NCBI GenBank assembly: GCA_002403305.1
Contig: DHHM01000001.1
Location: 124,001 to 188,000, forward strand
Reading direction: 5' to 3'
DNA: 64,000 bases
Source of the DNA: Bacteroidales bacterium UBA4772
Lineage (GTDB): Bacteria; Bacteroidota; Bacteroidia; Bacteroidales; VadinHA17
Under the pieces are notes generated by a model that made no database searches, had not been told where the DNA came from, and saw only the letters and a list, made by a program, of their open reading frames with translations. Below, piece by piece: positions 42,623 through 50,690 of this stretch. A program made the position numbers and the translations under genes. How positions within the stretch are numbered: position 1 is the first letter of the stretch; each line of letters begins with the position of its first letter.

Positions 42623-44398
42623 TCATACACTCCTTATCCAGTTGACAAGTCCCTTCTTCTCGATTATCTGCTTCAGCTCCGGAGGCAGTGGTTCGAACCT
42701 GAACTCCCGGTCACCTACTTTCATTACTCCGCTGTCGAAGTCTATCTCAACAGCATCACCCTGAGTGTAGGCCTCGACGGCCTCACGATGCAATATCAGC
42801 GGCAGTCCCTGGTTGATTGAGGAGCGGTAGAAGATGCGGTTCACCGACTTGATGATGACAGCCCTGATACCGAGGTGAGCCAGACCTACCGAAGGGTGCT
42901 CGCGTGAGCTGCCGCAACCGAAGTTGTCGCCTGCTATGATTATGTCTCCGGGCCGGGCATTCTTGCTGAATGAGGGGTCGAAGTCGCTGAAGAGCAGAGG
43001 CATGATCGCATCTGCATCAGAACTCATAACGCTGTAGGTATGCTTGCCGGCAAACATCTGGTCGGTGTTGAGGTTGTCAACATCAGCATAGTTCCATACA
43101 ATGCCCTCTCTCCTGTTTTCACCCTCACTTATTGTGTTGGTTTTACTCTGTGGAGGATTAAAAGGAAATATCTCCTCTCCCTTTTTTGCCCTCGGGTCAC
43201 TGATGACGCCCGTCAGTGCTGAGGCAGCTACTGTTGCCGGTGATGCCAGGTAGATGGAGGCCTCCTTGTTACCCATCCTGCCGAGGAAATTGCGGTTTGC
43301 GGTGGAGATGACCGTATGACCGCTGGCGGGTATGCCCTGCCCGGTACCCAGGCACGGCCCGCAGGAGGGACTGAGGATGTTTGCACCTGCTTCAATGAGG
43401 TCGGTGATGATGCCCTCCCTGATGGCCATGAGGTAGATATCCTTTGAAGCGGGGATTACGTGCAGCTGAAACCCCGGCTTTATCTTCCTGCCCCTGAGTA
43501 TGCCGGCAGCGATGCGGAGATCCTCTATCCTGCCGTTGGTGCAGGTGCCGATAAGTCCCTCATGCACTGCCGTCCCGGCCACGGAGGCGACCGACTTAAT
43601 GTTGTCAACGTGGTGGGGTGCGGCAACCAGCGGGAAGACCTTCGAGAGATCTATGGAGAAGCGGCAGTTGTACTCCGCATCCTCATCAGCCCAGACACCC
43701 TTTGTCTCTGAGCCGAGAAACTTCTGTAATACATCGTCAGCAGGAAAGACGGCATTCTTGGCACCCATCTCGGAGGCCAGGTTGGCAACCGTCATCCTCT
43801 CGCTGATACCAAGCGTTGAGACCCCGTCGCCGTGAAACTCGATTGACATGTAATTGGCTCCGTCAGAGCCCAGCATGCCTATTATCCATAGCGACAGGTC
43901 TTTTGCACTGACGCCTGGATTCAGTTTTCCGGTCAGGTCGATTCTCATTGAAGGAGGCACAAGAAACCAGGTCTCGCCCCTCTTCCAGATCCCTGCCGCT
44001 TCCGTACGGTCAATACCGGCAGCCAGGGCGTTGAATGCACCGGCTGTGCAGGTGTGGCTGTCAGAACCGACGATAATCATGCCGGGCCGGGCATGATATG
44101 ACATCATCTGATGGCAGATGCCCGTTCCTGAATCATAAAAGTTACTTATACCCTGTTCTGCAACGATATCCCTGATGGACTGGTACTGTGTTGCCAGCTT
44201 TGCATCGGCAGGAGGGGCATTGTGATCCAGAACCACAAGCATCTGACGCGGATCCGCCACATTCTCCCCTCCCATCTTGCGGAAGGTCTGATGAATACTT
44301 GAAGTGTTGTCGTGTGTGAGTACGATATCAGGTTTTCTGAATACTACGGCTCCCTCCGGAGCACCAAGGATCTTCTCTATAAATGTTCGTGGTTTCAT
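42623..44398 (-). CDS. Aconitase-superfamily hydro-lyase, LeuC-LeuD fusion (copy 1)
   Basis: The 591-residue protein holds a LeuC-like domain (about residues 1-420) with three Fe-S Cys motifs, GTCTNGR, PSCGPC and the DSHTC start. A short acidic linker (QSKTNTISEGENRRE) follows, then a LeuD-like swivel domain (about 440-591) with DNFGCGSSREHPSV. All three cluster Cys are present (one in TCTNGR, two in SCGPC). Members interconvert citrate/isocitrate, 3-isopropylmalate or homologous acids. The specificity loop reads FAGKHTYSVM, unlike the YL.x loops of standard IPM or homoaconitase. The substrate is unclear. It is followed upstream by a second fused paralogue. Confidence 0.82.
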   Translation of the reverse strand: MKPRTFIEKILGAPEGAVVFRKPDIVLTHDNTSSIHQTFRKMGGENVADPRQMLVVLDHNAPPADAKLATQYQSIRDIVAEQGISNFYDSGTGICHQMMSYHARPGMIIVGSDSHTCTAGAFNALAAGIDRTEAAGIWKRGETWFLVPPSMRIDLTGKLNPGVSAKDLSLWIIGMLGSDGANYMSIEFHGDGVSTLGISERMTVANLASEMGAKNAVFPADDVLQKFLGSETKGVWADEDAEYNCRFSIDLSKVFPLVAAPHHVDNIKSVASVAGTAVHEGLIGTCTNGRIEDLRIAAGILRGRKIKPGFQLHVIPASKDIYLMAIREGIITDLIEAGANILSPSCGPCLGTGQGIPASGHTVISTANRNFLGRMGNKEASIYLASPATVAASALTGVISDPRAKKGEEIFPFNPPQSKTNTISEGENRREGIVWNYADVDNLNTDQMFAGKHTYSVMSSDADAIMPLLFSDFDPSFSKNARPGDIIIAGDNFGCGSSREHPSVGLAHLGIRAVIIKSVNRIFYRSSINQGLPLILHREAVEAYTQGDAVEIDFDSGVMKVGDREFRFEPLPPELKQIIEKKGLVNWIRSV

Positions 44399-44435
44399 CA
44401 GTATATAATTTTGATTTTAATGGTCTGATAGCCTG

Positions 44436-44451
44436 TCCCGATTTATCGGGA
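44436..44451. repeat. Palindrome TCCCGATTTATCGGGA between the two hydro-lyase genes
   Basis: A 7-bp stem with a 2-base loop. Neither strand shows a following T-tract (AGAACCCACAT on plus, CAGGCTATC on minus), so it is not a convincing terminator. It belongs to a type of short palindrome frequently scattered in Bacteroidota intergenic DNA. Confidence 0.4.
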
Positions 44452-44452
44452 G

Positions 44453-44510
44453 AACCCACATGTTTGAAAATTATTTACATGTAGGTTTGTGTATGCAATA
44501 TATGTGGGTT
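44453..44510. repeat. Inverted repeat AACCCACAT/ATGTGGGTT around an AT-rich core
   Basis: Nine-base perfect arms at 44453-44461 and 44502-44510 bracket a 40-bp AT-rich centre in the gap between the two hydro-lyase genes. It could be an mRNA structure that separates expression of the two, or a tiny mobile-element relic. The sequence alone does not decide. Confidence 0.4.
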
Positions 44511-44532
44511 TCATGTACGAAATTATTGTAAT

Positions 44533-46350
44533 TTAAATTTTCCCGAGTAATCCGCCCCTGACATAGATCTCATACTGGGCATCATAGAAAGGATTGACGG
44601 TGGTTGTCAGTCCGTTACGTTCATTGACGACATCACCTGTCAGGAGATTCACCGAGATGATGTCATGCTCCTTAAGGTCAATATTTTGCAGGGAGGCATA
44701 CGTAAGCACAGGGAAAGCCGCATTTATGGCATTGCGTTCATAGATGGCCCCGAAGGAGCGTGCCATAACTGCCTGTACACCCAGGGAGACGAAGCAGTCT
44801 ACCGCCTGCTGGCGTGAGCTTCCGCTGCCGAAGTTCTTGCCGGTGACTATGATGTCACCAGGCTCTGCTCTCTTTGCGAAGTCCTTGTAGCCTTCGAGGT
44901 TGTCAAAGGCATACTGACCCATCTCCCGCATATCGGTTATCGCCAGGTATCGGTTATGGAAGATCATGTCAGTATCAATATTGTCACGTTCTATCAGCCA
45001 CACCCGGCCCCTGATCACTGTTGCTCTTTCTTCACCCCGGTCTCTGTCGCTGCCGGCGACGGGCTCCTTCCGGGAGTCTGTTTTCACAAACAGTGCCGGC
45101 TCCTGAGGGATAGCGTCAGGGGTTGTGATGTATCCTGCCACTGCCGATGCAGCCACCACTGCCGGGGAAGCCAGGAAGACGCTGCCCTGGCCCTGTTTGC
45201 CGGGGAAGTTTCTGTTGCCCGTGCTGACGGTCATCTCTCCCTTGCCGTTCTGCCCTACCTGTCCTGCCGCACAGCCAGCACAGCCGGCGTTGGACACCAG
45301 TGCTCCGGCCTGCTTGAAGATGGTGAAAAGACCTTCGTCAAGGCATTGCTTCCATACCGCATCCGTTGAGGGCACGATCTTCAGGACGACACCGGGAGCC
45401 ACTTTCCTGTCACGGAGAATAGCCGCGGCCATCCTCATATCCTCCATCCGGCCGTTGGTACAACTGCCGATAAAGGCAGAGTCTATCTTTGTTACCGGCA
45501 GCTCTTTCACTGCCACAGTATCATGCGGCTCACCCGGACGAGACACCATCGGCACAAAGGCGGTCAGGTCGATGTCTGCAGTGACCTCATAACTGGCATC
45601 TGCATCAGCATAGACCGGTTCAAAGGGTGACCTGGCCCTTGTACGGCAATAGTTTATTATCTCCTCAGACGGCGGAAAGATGATTATTATTGCACCCATC
45701 TCAGTCCCCATTGAGGCAATGGTGATACGATCATCGAGTGTCATCTCATCGACAGCCTCACCGTACAGCTCAATACTGTATCCCAGCAGCGTATTGGCTC
45801 CATAAATGCGTAAGAGGTTTAGGATGACATCCTTGGCAGTGACGTTGTCCGGGAGCTTGCCTGTGAGGTTAATCCTTGCCGAGGCAGGCACCTTAAACCA
45901 CACTTTTCCGCTGTTCCAGGTGGCTGCGATATCCATGTCTCCCATCCCCTGGCCAAAAGCACCTACGGCGCCCAGAATGTTGGCATGCGAGTCGGTAGAT
46001 ACGGCTGTGGCCCCCGGCCATACATAGCCCTCCTCAATAAGCAGATGCGTCCCGATTCCGGCATCGATGTCATAGAGCCGGATGTCATTGTTACGGGCAA
46101 ACTGCCTGCAGATATGCTGGTTAACTGCATATTTCTGGTCTGATCCCGTAGGGTTGCAGTCGAACGTGAACAGTGTCTTTGAAGGATCAGCTACCGTCAG
46201 ACCGTAGTCCCTGAGGTTCTTGACTACATTGGCACCTCCGAAGTCTCTGGCCACGCGTGCATCTATTGATATATCTATTATCTCTCCGGGTTTTACGGTG
46301 TCATACCTGGAGTGTGATGCAATTATTTTCTCAGTGATGGTCATTCCCAT
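44533..46350 (-). CDS. Aconitase-superfamily hydro-lyase, LeuC-LeuD fusion (copy 2)
   Basis: The 605-residue paralogue of the previous gene shares the LeuC-like and LeuD-like layout. Cluster motifs are GSCTNGR and NAGCAGCAAG, with DSHAN in place of DSHTC. The swivel domain has GKNFGSGSSRQQ, an altered form of the usual GSSREH. The specificity loop is FHNRYLAITDMREMG, which contains a YL.x motif. Substrate is uncertain: 3-isopropylmalate, homocitrate or a methylated malate are possible. The TAAATTTG box at 46390-46383 is 33 bp upstream of the ATG. An AraC regulator is encoded beyond it on the same strand. Confidence 0.82.
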   Translation of the reverse strand: MGMTITEKIIASHSRYDTVKPGEIIDISIDARVARDFGGANVVKNLRDYGLTVADPSKTLFTFDCNPTGSDQKYAVNQHICRQFARNNDIRLYDIDAGIGTHLLIEEGYVWPGATAVSTDSHANILGAVGAFGQGMGDMDIAATWNSGKVWFKVPASARINLTGKLPDNVTAKDVILNLLRIYGANTLLGYSIELYGEAVDEMTLDDRITIASMGTEMGAIIIIFPPSEEIINYCRTRARSPFEPVYADADASYEVTADIDLTAFVPMVSRPGEPHDTVAVKELPVTKIDSAFIGSCTNGRMEDMRMAAAILRDRKVAPGVVLKIVPSTDAVWKQCLDEGLFTIFKQAGALVSNAGCAGCAAGQVGQNGKGEMTVSTGNRNFPGKQGQGSVFLASPAVVAASAVAGYITTPDAIPQEPALFVKTDSRKEPVAGSDRDRGEERATVIRGRVWLIERDNIDTDMIFHNRYLAITDMREMGQYAFDNLEGYKDFAKRAEPGDIIVTGKNFGSGSSRQQAVDCFVSLGVQAVMARSFGAIYERNAINAAFPVLTYASLQNIDLKEHDIISVNLLTGDVVNERNGLTTTVNPFYDAQYEIYVRGGLLGKI

Positions 46351-46382
46351 AGTAAGTCTCCTGTTTATTGATTGTACAATTG

Positions 46383-46390
46383 CAAATTTA
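46383..46390 (-). promoter_or_regulatory. Predicted -7 box of the copy-2 hydro-lyase gene
   Basis: The minus strand reads TAAATTTG, an exact TAnnTTTG, about 33 bases upstream of the ATG at 46350. It lies in the gap after the araC-type gene. Confidence 0.45.
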
Positions 46391-46464
46391 GCATTATGGA
46401 ATCATTGCCGGTATGAAAAAAGTCATCTGCGGCGTCAGTCCGGTAAACAGTCCGTTTCAGGGCA

Positions 46465-47313
46465 TCAGCTTCTGTACTGTGCCCTGTAGTCGCGAGCCGA
46501 CATGCCTGCATGCTTACGGAATTGCTTGTTGAAGTTTGATACGGTGGCGAAACCGCATTCAAATACTATCTCGTTTATCTGATGGTCAGTCTCGCGAAGC
46601 AGGTAACAGGCCTTGTTGGTACGTACCTGGTTGACATAATCGACGAATCCGCTGCCTGTACTGCGCGAGAAAAAACGGCTAAAGGAATGAGGGCTCATCT
46701 TTGCTAAGGCAGCTACCTCCCTGACAGGTATTGGCCTGAAGAAGTTATCTCTCACAAATGCACAGACGGCGGTGAGCCTGCTGTCATTCATATCACGTGT
46801 ACCGGCGGCAGTATCGCCCGCCAGAAACTTGTATTTCTCCGCCGAGGAGAGTATCTCAAACAGGCGAAAGAGGCTTACCATCTTTCTCATGCCGGTCTCG
46901 GAGAGGAGCCGTCTCATCGGTTCTTCGGCAGCCCTGCCTGTCTCGGCAGTGAATGAGATGCCCCTGGCCGATTCGTCGAGCAGACGCCGCAGATCAGCCA
47001 TCTCAAACTGAGAGAGAAGAGCCTCCCCCAATGACTCCCTTCTGAAGTGACACATAATGGCGTGCTTCTCCCTCTCATCACCTCCGTTGTTGTAAAAATT
47101 CCAGAAGTGACGCAAGTCAGGACCATAGAATACCAGGTCATAATGATCAAAAATCTCCACCGAGTCTCCGGCAACACGTGTGCCGTTTCCGGAAATATTC
47201 AAAACTATCTCATATTCAGGGTGTACATGAAGAAAGTTGCTCTCATGGTCAATCCACTCAGCCCTGAAGCCTGAGCCGTCATCGTGCCTGATGGCAATTA
47301 TTTCAGGTATCAT
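46465..47313 (-). CDS. AraC family transcriptional regulator
   Basis: The 282-residue protein has a cupin-like N-terminal sensor domain (FLHVHPEYEIVLNISGNGTR, VFYGPDLRHFWNF) and a C-terminal pair of helix-turn-helix motifs: VREVAALAKMSPHSFSRFFSRSTG and INEIVFECGFATVSNFNKQFRKHAGMSARDYR. It is a ligand-responsive regulator with sugar or small-acid ligands in relatives. It lies upstream of the tandem hydro-lyase genes on the same strand, so it may control them, though this is inferred. Its ATG is followed upstream by a long AT-rich gap. Confidence 0.9.
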   Translation of the reverse strand: MIPEIIAIRHDDGSGFRAEWIDHESNFLHVHPEYEIVLNISGNGTRVAGDSVEIFDHYDLVFYGPDLRHFWNFYNNGGDEREKHAIMCHFRRESLGEALLSQFEMADLRRLLDESARGISFTAETGRAAEEPMRRLLSETGMRKMVSLFRLFEILSSAEKYKFLAGDTAAGTRDMNDSRLTAVCAFVRDNFFRPIPVREVAALAKMSPHSFSRFFSRSTGSGFVDYVNQVRTNKACYLLRETDHQINEIVFECGFATVSNFNKQFRKHAGMSARDYRAQYRS

Positions 47314-47486
47314 AAAAATTATCTGTTTGTTGCAGTGCCTGGTAATGATCCGATATCCCCAATAAAAATAAGCAATCTAAATGAGATGGCAATCTGACTC
47401 CCGGGAGATACCTTCACAAATAATTTAAAAATTTGCTTTGTGAAAAATAAAGTGTTATATTTGTCAAAAGCTAATGCTTTAAAAAT

Positions 47487-47664
47487 AAAAAGAGGAGAGT
47501 AAGGGTTACCTGTGGGAATCAAGAGGATTGTATTGCAGACATTGACTTTCACATGGACCTATAGGCTGACTACCATAGGTTACTTCCTTTTATCAGACAG
47601 TAGATTCCGGGATTATTTCATAAGCCCGTTCCTTAAAGTACCACGGTAACCCTCTCCTCTTTTT
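47487..47664. mobile_element. MITE-like 178-bp element with terminal inverted repeats
   Basis: AAAAAGAGGAGAG at 47487-47499 is mirrored by CTCTCCTCTTTTT at 47652-47664. The inward bases continue the symmetry: GGGTTACC at 47503-47510 against GGTAACCC at 47645-47652, then GTGG against CCAC. The left arm has three extra bases (TAA). The interior has no credible gene. Short inverted-repeat elements of this size are typical of non-autonomous transposons. No target-site duplication can be recognised because both flanks are A/T runs. It fills much of the 366-bp gap between the araC-type and bioG genes; the rest is AT-rich. Confidence 0.5.
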
Positions 47665-47680
47665 TCTTTTGAACCTGCCG

Positions 47681-48382
47681 ATGAAAACTTTCCTGAGAAG
47701 ATTTGAGAATAACAGGGACCTGGTCATTCTATTCGGTACGTGGGGTATAGATGAAAAAGCTTTCTCAAATCTATGCACTGACAGGTTCGATTTCATCCTC
47801 TTCTACAACTACTCAGCTGACGAGCCGCTTATTCTTCCCGAGATGAAGACCTACCGCAGGGTAACCGTTATAGGATGGTCGCTTGGTGTCTGGGCGGCGG
47901 AGTACTACAGCCGGAAGATGGGCATCAAACCTGACCTTACAATTGCCATCAACGGCACCCCCGTGGCCGCTGATGACAAATACGGCATCCCTCTCAGGAT
48001 ATTTGAAGCAACACTGGAAAACATATCGAACTACAGCATGGGCAAGTTCTATCTCAGGCTCTTTGGTACAAGAAGCCGTTTTGAGATGAACAGGCAATAT
48101 ATACCATCACGGTCGGAGAAGTCGCTGCATGATGAGCTCAGATGGCTCTACAACAGGATGATGGAGCCGGTAGAGACAGGATTTGTGTGGGACTATTCGC
48201 TGATAGGATCGGAAGACCGTGTTTTCAGGGCTTCAAACCTGATCAGCTACTGGTCCATGCACCCCGAAACCAGGCAGATAATCGTGGATGCACCGCATTA
48301 CCTGTTTGACAACTGGAATTCACTGGAAGAACTTATCCGGTATGTAAGGCGTTTCCGCCTCTCCCCCTTCCGCAACAAGTGA
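47681..48382 (+). CDS. bioG: Pimeloyl-ACP methyl esterase BioG-like protein
   Basis: The 233-residue protein starts at ATG 47681 (MKTFLRRFENNRDLVILFGTWGID). It is DUF452/BioG, an alpha/beta hydrolase with the nucleophile elbow GWSLGVWAA and a conserved His late in DAPHYLFDNWNSL. BioG frees pimeloyl-ACP from its methyl ester in biotin synthesis. No bioC, bioF or other biotin gene is nearby. A hairpin-rich MITE-like element ends 17 bp upstream and may carry its promoter. The family assignment is good; the role is by homology. Confidence 0.82.
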   Translation: MKTFLRRFENNRDLVILFGTWGIDEKAFSNLCTDRFDFILFYNYSADEPLILPEMKTYRRVTVIGWSLGVWAAEYYSRKMGIKPDLTIAINGTPVAADDKYGIPLRIFEATLENISNYSMGKFYLRLFGTRSRFEMNRQYIPSRSEKSLHDELRWLYNRMMEPVETGFVWDYSLIGSEDRVFRASNLISYWSMHPETRQIIVDAPHYLFDNWNSLEELIRYVRRFRLSPFRNK

Positions 48383-48506
48383 CCGGCTGCGGCAGCCAGG
48401 CTACCTTCTTCAGCACTGGTCACAGTTAAAAGCACCGCCTATACTCTTTTCATTACAACAGTGACCGGCCGGAGAACTGGCGCTCCGTTGCAAAATAGAA
48501 TCCTGC

Positions 48507-49841
48507 CTACAGGTCACGCAACAGTATATTGCCTTCCGATGATGCTATCACTGCCTCGAACTTCGACAGGGCGACATCTATCTTCCTGTAATCCGAGTTG
48601 TTGATGACTATCTTGTGCATGGAGCCTGAGGTTTCGAGCTTTTCCAGCAGGAATGAGAGTGTCATCTTGTTGATGTCGGTACCGGGCTGATAGATGTATC
48701 TCTCCTCCGTATCATCCCAAACCTCGGTAACCAACCCCGAATCCCTCAGCAGGTCAAGACATTCATGCACCGTACGCGCCGGCAGGCTCAGCTGCTCGGA
48801 TATCTCTTCCGGGGCCTTCGGCCTGGCTCCCCTGATGAAGTCGGTGACAAGCGCATGCATCACCAGCAGGGAGAGCCTCTTCTTCTGCCGCTGAGAGACA
48901 TTCTGGACGTCAAACTCAAATTCATACCGGGTGATGTTCTGCATGTAGTATGAGAGCTGCGCACCCATCAGCAGCACCACCCAGCTCATCTGTATCCAAA
49001 TCATCAGAAGTGGGATGGCTGCAAAGCTTCCGTAAAGTGTGCCAAGTTTGGTGAGACCAACCTGCGACTCAACATAGAGTATCTGTATAATCTGCAGGGC
49101 TATACCCGCAACGATGCCTGAGATGATGGCCGACCTTACCTTTACCCTGGTGTTGGGCATCACAAGAAATGCAGCCGTCGATACAAGACAGAGCAGTATG
49201 AAGGGCAGGAGCTTCACCAGGAATGAGACCACCGGCTTCAGCCCCTCAAGCATGTCAGACCTGCCCAGCAGTTCGTTCAGCCTGGTGGTTGCAAGCACCG
49301 TGACACTGCTGGAGGCAATGAAGATCACAGGCACGAGGAAGATGATGGCAAGATAATCTGTCAGCTGACGGTACCATACCCTCGTCTCTTCCACCCTCCA
49401 GATGGAGTTAAAGGTGCTCTCAACGTAGCTCAGAAGCTGTCCTACCGTATAGAAGAGAAAGGCCACCCCGATACCCGCCAGCCAGCCGCCACTGGTCTGC
49501 TCAAGGGTGTTGTTTGCAAAATCAAGTATCCAGTTCATCACCTGCTCCTGGTTGTGGAACTGCATTATGATCTGCGCCCTCATCTCATCGTGAAGCCCGA
49601 AACCCTTGGCAATGCCAAAGGCAAGCGCGATGAGGGGTATGACCGAAAGAATAGAAAAAAAAGTGAGCGCAGAGGCCTTAATATAAATGTTGTCTCTCTT
49701 TATCCCCTTGTATAGAAGGTAGATGATCCTTCCCTGTCTAACCCAGTAAGGCTTTGAATTCCCGACCCTCTCTTTCAGGATCTGCCATCCCTTGCCGGTT
49801 TTCTGCCGGACTGCCTGGCTTATATCATTTAGCGCTCTCAT
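48507..49841 (-). CDS. YihY/BrkB-family membrane protein with C-terminal winged helix
   Basis: The 444-residue protein has six or more helices in the first 300 residues (SALTFFSILSVIPLIALAFGIA; GIGVAFLFYTVGQLL; LAIIFLVPVIFIASSSVTVL; LPFILLCLVSTAAFLVM; QLSYYMQNITRYEFEFDV). A soluble tail follows, with a winged-helix-like motif, KAPEEISEQLSLPARTVHECLDLLRDSGLV. The YihY/BrkB family was once called ribonuclease BN; its function is unsettled. The tail is not part of the core family, so this is a two-part protein. A TAAATTTG box lies 29 bp upstream. Confidence 0.85.
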   Translation of the reverse strand: MRALNDISQAVRQKTGKGWQILKERVGNSKPYWVRQGRIIYLLYKGIKRDNIYIKASALTFFSILSVIPLIALAFGIAKGFGLHDEMRAQIIMQFHNQEQVMNWILDFANNTLEQTSGGWLAGIGVAFLFYTVGQLLSYVESTFNSIWRVEETRVWYRQLTDYLAIIFLVPVIFIASSSVTVLATTRLNELLGRSDMLEGLKPVVSFLVKLLPFILLCLVSTAAFLVMPNTRVKVRSAIISGIVAGIALQIIQILYVESQVGLTKLGTLYGSFAAIPLLMIWIQMSWVVLLMGAQLSYYMQNITRYEFEFDVQNVSQRQKKRLSLLVMHALVTDFIRGARPKAPEEISEQLSLPARTVHECLDLLRDSGLVTEVWDDTEERYIYQPGTDINKMTLSFLLEKLETSGSMHKIVINNSDYRKIDVALSKFEAVIASSEGNILLRDL

Positions 49842-49869
49842 CGGTTTTTGAACCGTAACTGCCGGAAGG

Positions 49870-49877
49870 CAAATTTA
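49870..49877 (-). promoter_or_regulatory. Predicted -7 box of the brkB/yihY gene
   Basis: The minus strand reads TAAATTTG, an exact TAnnTTTG, about 29 bases upstream of the ATG at 49841. Confidence 0.45.
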
Positions 49878-49928
49878 AGAAATCATCTTCAAACAGTATT
49901 GCTATCTTCACACTTTGAACTTTATAAG

Positions 49929-50630
49929 ATGGAAATCACCATAAAAGAGTTTGTCAGAGGGGCTCAGGAGGCTGAAGGAGTGACAGTTATCATTGATGTC
50001 TTCCGCGCCTTCAGCACCGCATGCTATGCCTTTGACAGCGGAATAAAACGACTTATTGACGTAGACACCCCTGACAAAGCCTTTGCCCTAAGGGATAAAC
50101 TTGGGGCTGACGCAATTATTGCAGGAGAACAGAATGAAATGAAGCCTGAGGGGTTTGACTTTGGCAACAGTCCGACAGAGATGCTCACCGGCCGTCTGGA
50201 GGGAAAGACAATGATACACTGCACAACTGCAGGTACTAACGGTATCGTGAATGCTGCCGGAGCCACCGAGGTGTTTGGTGCAGGACTTGTCAACGCAGGG
50301 GCAGTGGCTTCATATATCTCAATGCTGAACCCCGAAAAAGTCACCCTGGTGGCCATGGGTTACAGGGCAGTCGAATCAGCCGCGGAAGACCTGTTGTGCG
50401 CCAGCTACATCAGAGACATGCTCATGGGTCATGAGAGAGACATCACACAAGAGATTGAAGCCCTTGGAAAGGATTCGGGAAAAAGGTTCTTCAACCCTGC
50501 CAATATCAACTTCAGTCCGCCAACTGATTTCTTTCTCTGCACTGACCTTAACCGTTTTAACTTCGTGCTCAGGGCTGTAATGACAAACCACGGGCAAGCA
50601 GAGATATTGCGAATTGACATTAACCACTGA
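49929..50630 (+). CDS. comB: 2-phosphosulfolactate phosphatase (ComB)
   Basis: The start is ATG 49929 (MEITIKEFVRGAQEAEG), giving 233 residues; the frame opens at 49848 but without family similarity. It has the ComB features VIIDVFRAFSTACYAFDSG, AGEQNEMKPEGFDFGNSPTEM, CTTAGTNGIVNA and VAMGYRAVESAAEDLLCA. The enzyme removes phosphate from 2-phosphosulfolactate to give sulfolactate. The partner ComA is not nearby, so the pathway is uncertain. The following gene is on the same strand 60 bp downstream. Confidence 0.88.
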   Translation: MEITIKEFVRGAQEAEGVTVIIDVFRAFSTACYAFDSGIKRLIDVDTPDKAFALRDKLGADAIIAGEQNEMKPEGFDFGNSPTEMLTGRLEGKTMIHCTTAGTNGIVNAAGATEVFGAGLVNAGAVASYISMLNPEKVTLVAMGYRAVESAAEDLLCASYIRDMLMGHERDITQEIEALGKDSGKRFFNPANINFSPPTDFFLCTDLNRFNFVLRAVMTNHGQAEILRIDINH

Positions 50631-50690
50631 TCTGCCTCACCCGTTATGGCAGGAAAATTGTACAACCGCAACAGATCAACATACTGACAG

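Noticed and set aside
44436..44451. Hairpin between the hydro-lyase genes as a terminator
   Set aside because: Neither strand has a T-tract after it; kept only as a palindrome.
47593..47796. Minus-strand 67-residue frame across the end of the inverted-repeat element
   Set aside because: It covers the repeat arm and the start of bioG on the other strand and shows no family features.
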